From Pseudomonadota bacterium (GTDB taxonomy: Bacteria > Desulfobacterota > Desulfobacteria > Desulfobacterales > Desulfobacteraceae): a DNA stretch of 9,628 nt. Numbering within the stretch: position 1 is the first letter of the stretch; the number at the start of each line of letters is the position of its first letter. The stretch lies in the NCBI GenBank assembly GCA_018812385.1, contig JAHJDU010000026.1, forward strand, positions 1 to 9,628. The letters run 5' to 3'. The notes under the pieces were generated by a model. That model searched no databases and was not told the DNA's origin. It was given only the letters and a program-made list of their open reading frames with translations. Position numbers and translations under genes: made by a program. Below, piece after piece: positions 1 to 6,851 of this stretch.

Positions 1-35
1 CTAAAGGGTTTAATATTGTCAATTGTATTTTCTGA

Positions 36-488
36 TTATAATTTCTTTTTAAGGTTGATAAACTCGCTTCTCTCAAACCCGAGTTTTTTGAAAAAAGAAA
101 GGACATCTGTGGAATCCCAGAGAACAGACGAGTATATATTTTTAATTCCTTTGTCTTTGTAAACTTCACAGATTTTTCTGGCAAGTTTCAATCCAATGCC
201 CTGTCCCATATAATCCGGATGAACACCAATGGCCATAATCCAGGCACTTTTTTTAATCCCAAACCCGGCATATAGGGTTGCGCTGATCATATATCCAACC
301 ACAGCCCCGTTAATTTCCGCAACCAGGCTTGATTTCCTGGAGCCCTCAGATATCTGCTGCTCTATAATTTTTACAAAATTAACTTCCCCGTCATCTTCTG
401 AGATGGCCTTTCTTATATTTTGAATTGCCTCTGCATCATTAAGAGTGATTTCTCTTATATTGACTGTGTCTTCCACAGAATCCTCCAT
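36..488 (-). CDS. GNAT-family N-acetyltransferase (RimI-like)
   Basis: A single-domain acetyltransferase of about 150 residues, the usual size for the family, expected to move an acetyl group from acetyl-CoA to an amine; the substrate cannot be read from the sequence. The acetyl-CoA pyrophosphate loop is visible as GVHPDYMGQGIG (about residues 88-99, R/Q-x-x-G-x-G/A type), and the C-terminal FFKKLGF is the typical last-strand motif. It is the last gene of a small three-gene unit, and its ATG lies 2 nt after the stop of the DUF2080-like gene. The start is uncertain. The ATG at 488 has no Shine-Dalgarno upstream, while a GGAGG at 486-482, inside the first codons, sits 5 nt before an in-frame GTG at 476. 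The GTG would give a 146-residue protein beginning with EDTVNIREIT, a natural GNAT N-terminus. Confidence 0.9.
   Translation of the reverse strand: MEDSVEDTVNIREITLNDAEAIQNIRKAISEDDGEVNFVKIIEQQISEGSRKSSLVAEINGAVVGYMISATLYAGFGIKKSAWIMAIGVHPDYMGQGIGLKLARKICEVYKDKGIKNIYSSVLWDSTDVLSFFKKLGFERSEFINLKKKL
477..488 (-). promoter_or_regulatory. Shine-Dalgarno inside the annotated GNAT start, favouring GTG at 476
   Basis: On the minus strand the ATG at 488 is immediately followed by GGAGG (486-482), 5 nt ahead of GTG (476-474). No purine-rich site precedes the ATG itself. Either the ATG is used by coupling to the TAA of the preceding gene (491-493), or the GTG is the true start. Confidence 0.45.
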
Positions 489-490
489 TG

Positions 491-667
491 TTATTCTACT
501 TTTATGATCTTCACTATATGCCCGACCCAGTTAGGCGGAAGATAAATTCTGCCGCTGTTACCACTGGATTTTACTTCTTTTTCAATCATCTCTTCACCAT
601 AGACTTCAAATTTTACCTTGGTCTGAGATATGGATTGGTTTTCTATACTTTTTTCTTTATCTGCCAT
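491..667 (-). CDS. Small DUF2080/AbrB-like protein (58 aa)
   Basis: A short gene found by translating the stretch between its two neighbours: ATG at 667-665, TAA at 493-491. The start is preceded by a modest site (TTAGGA, about 7 nt away). The C-terminal half reads KEVKSSGNSGRIYLPPNW followed by VGHIVKIIKVE. This matches the pattern of the small DUF2080 family (often called transposase-associated, best known from archaea), in which a G-x-SGR-(I/V)-YLP-x-x-W-(V/I)-G core resembles an AbrB/SpoVT swapped-hairpin DNA-binding fold. The first 26 residues are charged and add to that core. There is no transposase in the window. The gene lies 44 nt after the 74-residue gene and 2 nt before the acetyltransferase, so the three are probably co-transcribed. 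A DNA-binding or antitoxin-like role is only an inference. Confidence 0.8.
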   Translation of the reverse strand: MADKEKSIENQSISQTKVKFEVYGEEMIEKEVKSSGNSGRIYLPPNWVGHIVKIIKVE

Positions 668-711
668 ATAATATCCTAATTTTCACAAAAAACTGTTTAA
701 TATCCATCCTT

Positions 712-936
712 TTATTCCAAGCCTTCCAAGCCATTTTTTTTTGTATAAAGCACTTTATATTTATTGGGATTTTCTTTTATGCATTCAGTACATCCGGCTT
801 CCATCTCTGGTCTGAATGGTTCGAGCCTGACCATAAAACCTAATTCTTCGTACATTTTCAAAATTTGGGTTAAATTGGGATCATCGTAAATACCCCTTCT
901 TTCCCATCCCTTTATCTGGGCTTCTAAGGTATCCAC
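712..936 (-). CDS. Small hypothetical protein with CxxC pair (74 aa)
   Basis: I do not recognise this family. The start is GTG at 936-934 with a good ribosome-binding site (AGGAAGG, 5 nt spacing). Upstream in the same frame there is no ATG or GTG before a TAG, so the start is well supported. The product is soluble, with an amphipathic helical first half (residues 1-36) and a CTEC pair (Cys49 and Cys52), which could bind a metal or be redox active. No further Cys or His pair is present, so a zinc site would need a dimer or a partner. It is the first gene of the three-gene unit ending in the acetyltransferase, downstream of a TATAAT-type promoter candidate. Confidence 0.65.
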   Translation of the reverse strand: MDTLEAQIKGWERRGIYDDPNLTQILKMYEELGFMVRLEPFRPEMEAGCTECIKENPNKYKVLYTKKNGLEGLE

Positions 937-993
937 ATACGCCTTCCTGTATTTATTTGTAATATAGCTTATTTTTATCTATTTTGTAGCCAG

Positions 994-1020
994 ATTATAT
1001 CTTTTTATAAATATTTTCAA
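994..1020 (-). promoter_or_regulatory. Promoter candidate for the 74-aa/DUF2080/GNAT unit
   Basis: Minus strand: TTGAAA (1020-1015) and a perfect TATAAT (999-994), separated by 15 nt, which is shorter than the usual 17. The region is AT-rich and lies about 60 nt before the GTG of the first gene, just after the terminator of the preceding operon. The -10 is strong and the -35 is doubtful. Confidence 0.45.
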
Positions 1021-1029
1021 CATGAAAAT
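1013..1029. repeat. Perfect 7-bp inverted repeat over the -35 region
   Basis: ATTTTCA (1013-1019) and TGAAAAT (1023-1029) are exact inverted copies around a 3-nt centre. The site overlaps the putative -35 of the small left-hand unit, a natural place for a repressor operator. In AT-rich DNA a 7-bp match can also arise by chance. Confidence 0.4.
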
Positions 1030-1040
1030 TATTTGTCCTG

Positions 1041-1085
1041 AAAATAAAAAAGGGCAGGAAAGAAATCAAGTTCCTGCCTGCCCTT
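1041..1085 (-). terminator. Intrinsic terminator of the seven-gene operon
   Basis: Read on the minus strand, the arm AAGGGCAGG (1085-1077) pairs perfectly with CCTGCCCTT (1058-1050). The loop is 18 nt and can partly pair further. A T-rich tract (TTTTATTTT, within 1049-1041) follows directly. It begins 18 nt after the stop codon of the membrane-anchor gene, so it closes the operon and separates it from the small downstream unit. Confidence 0.9.
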
Positions 1086-1102
1086 ATGATTTAATCAATC
1101 GT

Positions 1103-2005
1103 CTAAATCAATGGCTTATACACTGCACTTTTCATTATGACATAACGAAGGGCAAGGTCACCTGCAAAGACAAAAGCCAATCTTAAAAAGATCAAAAAAC
1201 CATTGGTATCTCCGCCCCACATAATCAGGGTGAGAATCAGTGGAAGGAGGATGCCTAATCCGCCAACACCAATAAGGGAGATCTTTGAAAGATCGCCGGT
1301 TACCTGTATTTTAATGGATTCTTTTCCGATCTCATTACTGTGCCAGGTCCCCCAGACATAGAGCACGACGCAGAGAAAATAAGCAAAGAAAAATACCTCT
1401 GCCCATACTTCCATTCCTGATGCAAGGGCTGCATTGCCTGAAGCTGCAGTCGTGAACTGCAAAATCTGTTGACCGATCCATACGCCTGAAATGACGGACA
1501 ATGGCAAAACCATTGTTGAACTCCATGCAGGAAGCGCTCTGACAACATTCATGGTGGCAAATCCATGGGAAATAATCAAAAGACATAAAATTCCCATGAT
1601 ACTATTAAACACCATATTAAAACTGCCTGCTGTCACCATCTGTAAAAACCCCAGAACTGCAAAAATACCGATGATCCATATACCCCGGGACAACTCCGAC
1701 GTATTGGGTTTCATAATCATTCGCCAGGCTCTCAAGGGGTTACCCAGATACAGTACATGAATAATGCCCCCCAGGATCAGGGTAATCAGCCAGCCAAGAA
1801 TCAATCCGGCTTTATATTCATAAAAAAGGGACATGAAATAAAGGCCTGCTCCGATTTCTGAGAAAAAGAAGGCCAGCCACAGAAATAGACCTTTGTCATC
1901 AATCCACTGTGTCTGAGCAGTCGGCCGCATCATCCATTCGTATGGCTTTAAGCCGCTGCCAGTAGGATGGAACATAATTTTTTCAAGCTCATTTCTTTGT
2001 TTCAT
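1103..2005 (-). CDS. padD: NrfD-like membrane anchor, probable phenylacetyl-CoA:acceptor oxidoreductase subunit PadD
   Basis: A 300-residue integral membrane protein with eight hydrophobic helices (about 39-61, 66-88, 107-127, 131-153, 159-184, 198-220, 240-263, 270-291). NrfD/PsrC-type features are visible: EIGAGLYFMS in helix 1, LGNPLRAWRM followed by a conserved Ser-Arg-Gly (about 106-108), and AGDLALRYVI in the last helix. Such subunits anchor a molybdoenzyme plus ferredoxin module and exchange electrons with the quinone pool, without heme. Its ATG is 18 nt after the padB stop. A strong AGGAGG site overlaps the junction, with about 11 nt spacing. It is the last gene before the terminator. 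In the Pad enzyme this subunit would pass electrons to quinone, most likely menaquinone in a sulfate reducer. The family is certain; the Pad role is inferred from context. Confidence 0.9.
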   Translation of the reverse strand: MKQRNELEKIMFHPTGSGLKPYEWMMRPTAQTQWIDDKGLFLWLAFFFSEIGAGLYFMSLFYEYKAGLILGWLITLILGGIIHVLYLGNPLRAWRMIMKPNTSELSRGIWIIGIFAVLGFLQMVTAGSFNMVFNSIMGILCLLIISHGFATMNVVRALPAWSSTMVLPLSVISGVWIGQQILQFTTAASGNAALASGMEVWAEVFFFAYFLCVVLYVWGTWHSNEIGKESIKIQVTGDLSKISLIGVGGLGILLPLILTLIMWGGDTNGFLIFLRLAFVFAGDLALRYVIMKSAVYKPLI

Positions 2006-2023
2006 AATTGTTCAATCCTCCTT

Positions 2024-4633
2024 CTATCCTTTGTAAATTTTAACAGCAACAGAAGTTTCAATATTTCCGGTGATGGGGTCATAGTGTCTCAAGTATGATG
2101 GAAGCAGCTTGCAAAAATTACTTCCCTTACCCTTGGCAATAGGTCTTTTGTCTGCCCATAAGCCACCTTGTCCGCAAACTCCGAGAACTTTTGGATGTTG
2201 CGCTTCCATTGTTTTTACAATACCATTTTCTTTAACGCCATATTTATTTTCCATCCAGATAATATCGCCATCTTTGAATCCTTTTTCATCTGCCAGGCCT
2301 TTATTCAAGGTAATTGTAAAAGTATAAGGACTCATCTGGCTGACTTCATCAATTAAAGGATTTTGAAATGTTGAGTTATTTGTGTGGAGAACATCCCGAT
2401 AAGAAAAAGCTAAAAGATCATATTCATCATCAAGTTCTTTGTGAGATGTTGGCCAGAACCAGCTAGGTAACGGACCATATTGATCCATATCCATTTCAAG
2501 TTCAAACCCGGTATCTTTCATAATTTTTTCAGCAGCTCTTCTGTCATGGATTAGAAATTCCATATAAACCGGGCATCTTGTAGGCATATTCCATCTCCAA
2601 TAGACATCTTCAAGGGGTTTATGCCAGGTTGCAAATCCTTGTTCTTGAATTTTTTCTTTATCATCCCCATAAACCCATGTTAGAACTTTTTCGCCAATTT
2701 CCTTCCAGCTTAAGACTTCGCCCGGTTTAATTTTAAATTTTTCATCTGTAATACTGTAATAATTGTTAAGGAGTTCATGATATTTATCAAGAACACCAAC
2801 ACGATTTGCAACATCCAGATAAACGTTCATAAAGTCTCGTGATTCACCAATAGGTTTTGCAACAGGTTTTTGCATATGAACATACCAGTCTTCATAGGAT
2901 GGGCTCCCACTGAAGAAAAAACTATCAATTTCAGAAGACCAGGTATCTTTTTCAAGATAAGAGGTATCAGGAAGGATTATATCACCGATCGCCTGATCAG
3001 TCTCATTGACCCATATATCACTGAGTACTACAAAACAATCTTTAAAATTTTCAAGCGCAACTTCCCAGTCAGAATTACTGATAAGAAAATTTACAGCAAT
3101 ACCGAAAATCATCTCAGGCTGGATTTTTTCAACACCAAACTTTTCCTGAATATAATTTTTTTCTTTAACATATGGTATATGAGAAAGAGTGGAATGTGAC
3201 CAGAATTCAACACAGCCTGAATTGGTGCATGGATAGCTTGGTGAATGAACAGGCCATGGATCATGTGAATAAAATACCGAAGGAACAATAACGCCATCTT
3301 TACCTACTTTAGGCATACGTTCGTATTGACCACCAGGGTATCTGCGTCTAATAGATGGCCAACCCATTGTACCACCCGGCACATCTTCAGCACCAACAAG
3401 CTGACTGATAAGATCTATTGAAGCAACCTGATGTATACCATTTGAATGTCCCTGAGCACCACGGAATGTTACAGATGATACTGGTCGGAATGGAAATGTT
3501 TGTCCTTCTATTGTAATGGTGGATCCAATCTGGGCATTATCCACCCAACCCTTTGCAACTTCAAGAATGGTTGCTACAGGAACTGTACTTATTTTAGATG
3601 CCCATTCCGGGGTGAATTGTTTTAAATGTTCTTTTAATGCCATAAAGCAAGGGCGACATTTTTCGCCATTATACTCATAGTCACCCTCAAGGGAAAAATC
3701 TTCAAACGCTATGGATTCATCATCAAAGACTTTTATCTTTTTTGCTTTTTCATCAAAGACAAGAGGCTTGTCAGTTTTTTCATCCCGAATAAAAGTTCCG
3801 TCTTCCCGGATCAGATAAACAAAGTTTGTCTTTGCTCTAAGATAAAGTTCGTCGATTTCTCCTCTGGTATTGAGGATGTAGTTTGCTATGGCAAGTCCGA
3901 CTGCAGTGTCAGTTCCAGGAAGAATAGGAACCCATTGTGTAGCCTTACCACCTGCAAAGTTACCCATTGGATCAAAAACGATTTCTTTTATTCCGCGTCT
4001 CACACCATCGGCTCTCAGTCTTGCATTGATCATGGCTGAATGTCCGGAACCCGTTCCTTTACTGGAACCCCATTTAAGAACATATTTTGTGTATCGCCAG
4101 TCAGGTGCTATTGACCATGCACCATGGATTAATCCACCCAGCATATGAGCAGCATTACCGCAGTGCAGACTGCCGCCACCAATGATAAAGTTACCATTGT
4201 TTGGTATGCCAAAAGCCTTTGCATAAAAATAAAGATGATTATGAGGACCATCGCTTGCACGCATGGTCTGGTTTGTGAAGAGGATCTTGTTAGGGTTGTC
4301 TTCCATGATCTTCTTCATGCGGGTGGAAATCTCTTCAAGAGCCTCGTCCCATTCAATTTCTTTCCACTTGGGATCAACACCAAAACCTTTTTCAGGATTG
4401 GTACGTCTCAATGGTTTTTTAATCCGGTTGGGATCATGGTAGTACATTAGTCCTGCGGCTCCTTTACCGCAAAGACCGGCTCCCGTTCCCCCCATGGTAC
4501 TTTCTGAAATACCTTCAATTTTTACCGGCACACCGTTAACCACCCGAACCCTTGCAGCACAGCCGCAATAACAAACGCCACAGGTGGTATTTACCCATTT
4601 GTCTTCCCAAATTTCATCTGTTTTATAGGTCAT
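2024..4633 (-). CDS. padB: Mo-bisPGD oxidoreductase catalytic subunit, probable phenylacetyl-CoA:acceptor oxidoreductase PadB
   Basis: Catalytic subunit (869 aa, about 97 kDa) of a complex iron-sulfur molybdoenzyme. The N-terminal [4Fe-4S] site is Cys18-x2-Cys21-x3-Cys25 with Cys55 in GLCGKG; an extra Cys23 lies inside the motif. IEWDEALEEIS (93-103) is the usual start of the molybdopterin domain. GGSLHCGNAAH (about 153-163) holds Cys158 at the place where the family carries the Mo ligand, so Mo is probably Cys-ligated. The C-terminal part, from about 735, carries the dinucleotide-binding domain. There is no twin-arginine or other signal peptide, so the active site should face the cytoplasm, as required for a CoA-thioester substrate. 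The start has GGGGGA 4 nt upstream, 15 nt after padC. The known Pad enzyme makes phenylglyoxylate from phenylacetyl-CoA with release of CoA. Thiosulfate/polysulfide-reductase-like function is the main alternative but fits the neighbours poorly. Confidence 0.85.
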   Translation of the reverse strand: MTYKTDEIWEDKWVNTTCGVCYCGCAARVRVVNGVPVKIEGISESTMGGTGAGLCGKGAAGLMYYHDPNRIKKPLRRTNPEKGFGVDPKWKEIEWDEALEEISTRMKKIMEDNPNKILFTNQTMRASDGPHNHLYFYAKAFGIPNNGNFIIGGGSLHCGNAAHMLGGLIHGAWSIAPDWRYTKYVLKWGSSKGTGSGHSAMINARLRADGVRRGIKEIVFDPMGNFAGGKATQWVPILPGTDTAVGLAIANYILNTRGEIDELYLRAKTNFVYLIREDGTFIRDEKTDKPLVFDEKAKKIKVFDDESIAFEDFSLEGDYEYNGEKCRPCFMALKEHLKQFTPEWASKISTVPVATILEVAKGWVDNAQIGSTITIEGQTFPFRPVSSVTFRGAQGHSNGIHQVASIDLISQLVGAEDVPGGTMGWPSIRRRYPGGQYERMPKVGKDGVIVPSVFYSHDPWPVHSPSYPCTNSGCVEFWSHSTLSHIPYVKEKNYIQEKFGVEKIQPEMIFGIAVNFLISNSDWEVALENFKDCFVVLSDIWVNETDQAIGDIILPDTSYLEKDTWSSEIDSFFFSGSPSYEDWYVHMQKPVAKPIGESRDFMNVYLDVANRVGVLDKYHELLNNYYSITDEKFKIKPGEVLSWKEIGEKVLTWVYGDDKEKIQEQGFATWHKPLEDVYWRWNMPTRCPVYMEFLIHDRRAAEKIMKDTGFELEMDMDQYGPLPSWFWPTSHKELDDEYDLLAFSYRDVLHTNNSTFQNPLIDEVSQMSPYTFTITLNKGLADEKGFKDGDIIWMENKYGVKENGIVKTMEAQHPKVLGVCGQGGLWADKRPIAKGKGSNFCKLLPSYLRHYDPITGNIETSVAVKIYKG

Positions 4634-4648
4634 GTTTCCCCCTGTTTA

Positions 4649-5305
4649 TTAATCAATATAATAGACTGCCGGTTCAGTACCAAATTCTTTCCGGAGCTGT
4701 TTACCTTTTTTCTCCATGATCAGACGGCTGATTTCACTGTCAGGATCATCAAGATCTCCAAAAACCCTTGCGGCGACCGGACAAGCATTTACGCATGCAG
4801 GTGTCGCATCATCATCCTTCCCAGGAGTAAGACCTTTTTTAAGGCCTTCATCAACCCTTTCCGAACAAAAATTGCATTTAATCACTGTGCCCACTTTAAA
4901 TGGATAAAGCTTTTCACCAATCAGTTCAAACTCGGTTTTACCCTGTCCTGGAAAATACTCCCGATCTTTTACTTTCTGATCATAATAGGTTCTCTGCTGG
5001 TAGGGACAACTGACAAGACAGGCTCTGCAGCCGACACATTTTTCATCGTCAACGGCCACAACGCCATCTTCCCTGATATAGGTCGCACCGGTTGGGCATG
5101 CTTCCACACATGCAGCATCAGAGCAATGATTACAAAGAACCGGATAGATCAACTTGCTGGATGTCGGGAATTTTCCTGTTTCTCCAATGAGTACCCTGTT
5201 AAAGAATACCCTGGGAGGAAGAAAATGTTCCTCTTTACATGCAATGGTGCAGCCCCAGCAAGCTATACACCTTTTTACGTCGATTACCATTCCCCATCTT
5301 GGCAT
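4649..5305 (-). CDS. padC: Four-cluster [4Fe-4S] electron-transfer subunit, probable PadC
   Basis: A 218-residue DmsB/PsrB/NrfC-type ferredoxin subunit with sixteen Cys in four groups: 13/16/19/23, 58/61/66/70, 90/93/96/100 and 144/147/171/175. This predicts four [4Fe-4S] clusters forming a wire between the molybdenum subunit and the membrane anchor. The last group uses the split CxxC...CxxxC form normal for this family. There is no signal peptide, in line with a cytoplasmic complex. The frame stays open upstream to 5377, but the ATG at 5305 is preferred: it has AAAGGAG 5-6 nt upstream and starts with PRWGMVIDVKRC, the standard family N-terminus, while the longer form would overlap padE. The gene is 22 nt after padE and 15 nt before padB. 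Confidence 0.92.
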   Translation of the reverse strand: MPRWGMVIDVKRCIACWGCTIACKEEHFLPPRVFFNRVLIGETGKFPTSSKLIYPVLCNHCSDAACVEACPTGATYIREDGVVAVDDEKCVGCRACLVSCPYQQRTYYDQKVKDREYFPGQGKTEFELIGEKLYPFKVGTVIKCNFCSERVDEGLKKGLTPGKDDDATPACVNACPVAARVFGDLDDPDSEISRLIMEKKGKQLRKEFGTEPAVYYID

Positions 5306-5327
5306 AACAGCTCCTTTGTTAATAATA

Positions 5328-5876
5328 TTATAAATCAAACAATTCCACCTCTTCAAACCCTCTTTTTGCGCAGACAATATTGGCTAAAAGTTTTTTACCA
5401 GAAAAATAATCCTGCAAAGCATCACAGCAGGATTCAATTTCCAACAGACCTGACATTTTTGCAAATGCTCCCACAATCACTGTATTGGGTATGGAAAGAC
5501 CAATTTCTTCCAAAGCAATTTTATTGGCGTCAATAATCCCAAGTTTTTTAAGATTTTCATGGGAGACATTTATCGTATTATCTGAATCATTCAACAGCAT
5601 CATACCGCCAGGCAACAATCCTTGAAACACTGCCTCAGAACTTCTCTGGCTGGGATCAAGTACCACTATAATATCCGGATTATAGATCGCTGTTTTCTCT
5701 CTGACAGGTTTATCTGAAAATCTGCCAAAAGCAGTAACAGGAGCACCCCTTCTTTCAAACCCGAACATGGGAAAACTGGCACCGAATTGTCCTGTTCTGG
5801 CAAAAGCATTGGCAAGAATCTTGGATGTTGTGACAACCCCCTGCCCCCCCCTGCCATGAAATCTGACTTCACTCAT
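5328..5876 (-). CDS. padE: 2-oxoacid:acceptor oxidoreductase gamma subunit, probable PadE
   Basis: Gamma subunit (182 aa) of a POR/VOR/IOR-type enzyme. The family signature FHGRGGQG occupies residues 6-13, and FGFERRGAPV (about 38-47) is the second conserved block. The start is ATG at 5876: it follows AAAGGAGG by about 8 nt, just after the stop of the beta-subunit gene, and gives the expected N-terminus. The in-frame extension to 5960 would overlap that gene by 70 nt and carries no family sequence. The codons for the RGGQG motif include a run of eight G (5851-5844 on the coding strand). The frame is intact as read. Gamma closes over the TPP and CoA sites of the alpha/beta pair. By comparison with Aromatoleum the matching subunit is PadE of phenylglyoxylate oxidoreductase. 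Confidence 0.93.
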   Translation of the reverse strand: MSEVRFHGRGGQGVVTTSKILANAFARTGQFGASFPMFGFERRGAPVTAFGRFSDKPVREKTAIYNPDIIVVLDPSQRSSEAVFQGLLPGGMMLLNDSDNTINVSHENLKKLGIIDANKIALEEIGLSIPNTVIVGAFAKMSGLLEIESCCDALQDYFSGKKLLANIVCAKRGFEEVELFDL

Positions 5877-5890
5877 TATCGCATCCTCCT

Positions 5891-6850
5891 TTAATCTTCT
5901 GAAGATACCGGAAGCTGACATTCTCCTTCCAGTACACTCAACCCGCCCAACATGCAGCATTCGTAGTCAATATCATCCTGAAGAATCTGAAGATCTGCTT
6001 CATTCAAATGAGCGAATTTTTTTATTAACTCGGTATAGGTTGATACGTGCTGGGGTTTTTTAACGGTTTTTGTCATCCTGATTTTGCCGTTAACTGCTTC
6101 CCAGAGCGGAAAGTAATTTGTTTTAACGGCCCTTCGACAGACTTCAATGGTATTCTCCGGTGCATATCCCCATCCCGTTGTGCAGGGAGCAAAAACATGA
6201 AGAAAGGCAAATCCTCTTTCTTTGGCTTCTTTTGCTTTTAACAGTTTCTTGGCAAGATCTTCAAGGTCACTCAATGTTGCCGTGGCTGCATAGGGGATCT
6301 TGTGCATGGCCATTTTCAAACCCAGATTCATTCTTCTTAAATTTTTCCCTTTGGAAGCAGTTCCAAAAGGAGTTGTAGTCGTGGTCGCACCAAAGGGTGT
6401 GGTCCCGCTCTTCTGGATACCCGTATTCATGTATCCTTCGTTGTCGTAACAGATATAAATAAAGGGTTCATTTCTTTCTGCAGCACCGGACAGGTTACCA
6501 AACCCGATATCGGCTGCTGTTCCATCCCCGTTGAAACATACCACTGTATTCTTGATACCTGCTTTTTTATAATATCTGGCAAGGCCTGTGGCATTTGCCG
6601 CAGCTCCTGTCATCAAGGTTCCAAAATAGGAAAGTGTATGCCAGGACTGATTATTCTGTCCAAGGAGTACAGGAGCAGAGCAGGATGGGGTACCTGTGAT
6701 GACAATATCATTACCCAGCACTTGTGGAATAAATCGCAATAAAAGTTCAAGACCGCAACCAGGGCAGAATGCCACGCCTTTTGAGAAGGGGTCCTCATGT
6801 TTCAGATAATCCAGAACTTTTGTCAGTTTGCCTTTCTTTTTTTCTGTCAT
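5891..6850 (-). CDS. padI: 2-oxoacid:acceptor oxidoreductase beta subunit (TPP-binding), probable PadI
   Basis: Beta subunit (319 aa), which binds thiamine diphosphate and the [4Fe-4S] cluster next to it. The TPP/Mg motif is GDG (108-110) with Asn137 in YDNEGYMNTG, the standard GDG-x26-N pattern. Cluster ligands are CPGC (Cys29 and Cys32), Cys57 and Cys223 in APCTTGW, the same layout as pyruvate:ferredoxin oxidoreductase. The QKSGTTPFGATTTTTPFG segment (146-163) is also usual for POR beta. The enzyme splits a 2-oxoacid, conserves the acyl group as a CoA thioester and releases CO2, passing two electrons on. The ATG is separated by one base from the alpha-subunit stop. The substrate is not decided by these motifs; phenylglyoxylate is inferred from the neighbouring PadBCD-like genes. 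Confidence 0.93.
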   Translation of the reverse strand: MTEKKKGKLTKVLDYLKHEDPFSKGVAFCPGCGLELLLRFIPQVLGNDIVITGTPSCSAPVLLGQNNQSWHTLSYFGTLMTGAAANATGLARYYKKAGIKNTVVCFNGDGTAADIGFGNLSGAAERNEPFIYICYDNEGYMNTGIQKSGTTPFGATTTTTPFGTASKGKNLRRMNLGLKMAMHKIPYAATATLSDLEDLAKKLLKAKEAKERGFAFLHVFAPCTTGWGYAPENTIEVCRRAVKTNYFPLWEAVNGKIRMTKTVKKPQHVSTYTELIKKFAHLNEADLQILQDDIDYECCMLGGLSVLEGECQLPVSSED

Positions 6851-6851
6851 G

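Noticed and set aside
17..22. TTGACA on the minus strand downstream of the GNAT gene
   Set aside because: The window ends before any -10 or gene could be judged.
1300..1586. Minus-strand ORFs of 82-83 codons inside the padD gene
   Set aside because: They lie fully within an eight-helix membrane protein in other frames, carry no recognisable domain and have low-complexity shadow composition.
3888..4450. Plus-strand ORFs of 86 and 101 codons opposite the molybdoenzyme gene
   Set aside because: Antisense shadows of a well-conserved catalytic region, with no family motifs or ribosome-binding sites.
2024..5305. Identity as thiosulfate, polysulfide, tetrathionate or arsenate reductase
   Set aside because: Those catalytic subunits are normally exported with a Tat signal, absent here, and would not explain co-transcription with a 2-oxoacid oxidoreductase. 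Not excluded without a phylogeny.
5126..5536. Plus-strand ORF of 136 codons across the padE/padC junction
   Set aside because: It runs antisense over two clear genes and has no motif or plausible product.
5877..5960. 28-residue N-terminal extension of the gamma subunit
   Set aside because: It overlaps the end of the beta-subunit gene; the family N-terminus and a strong AAAGGAGG support 5876.
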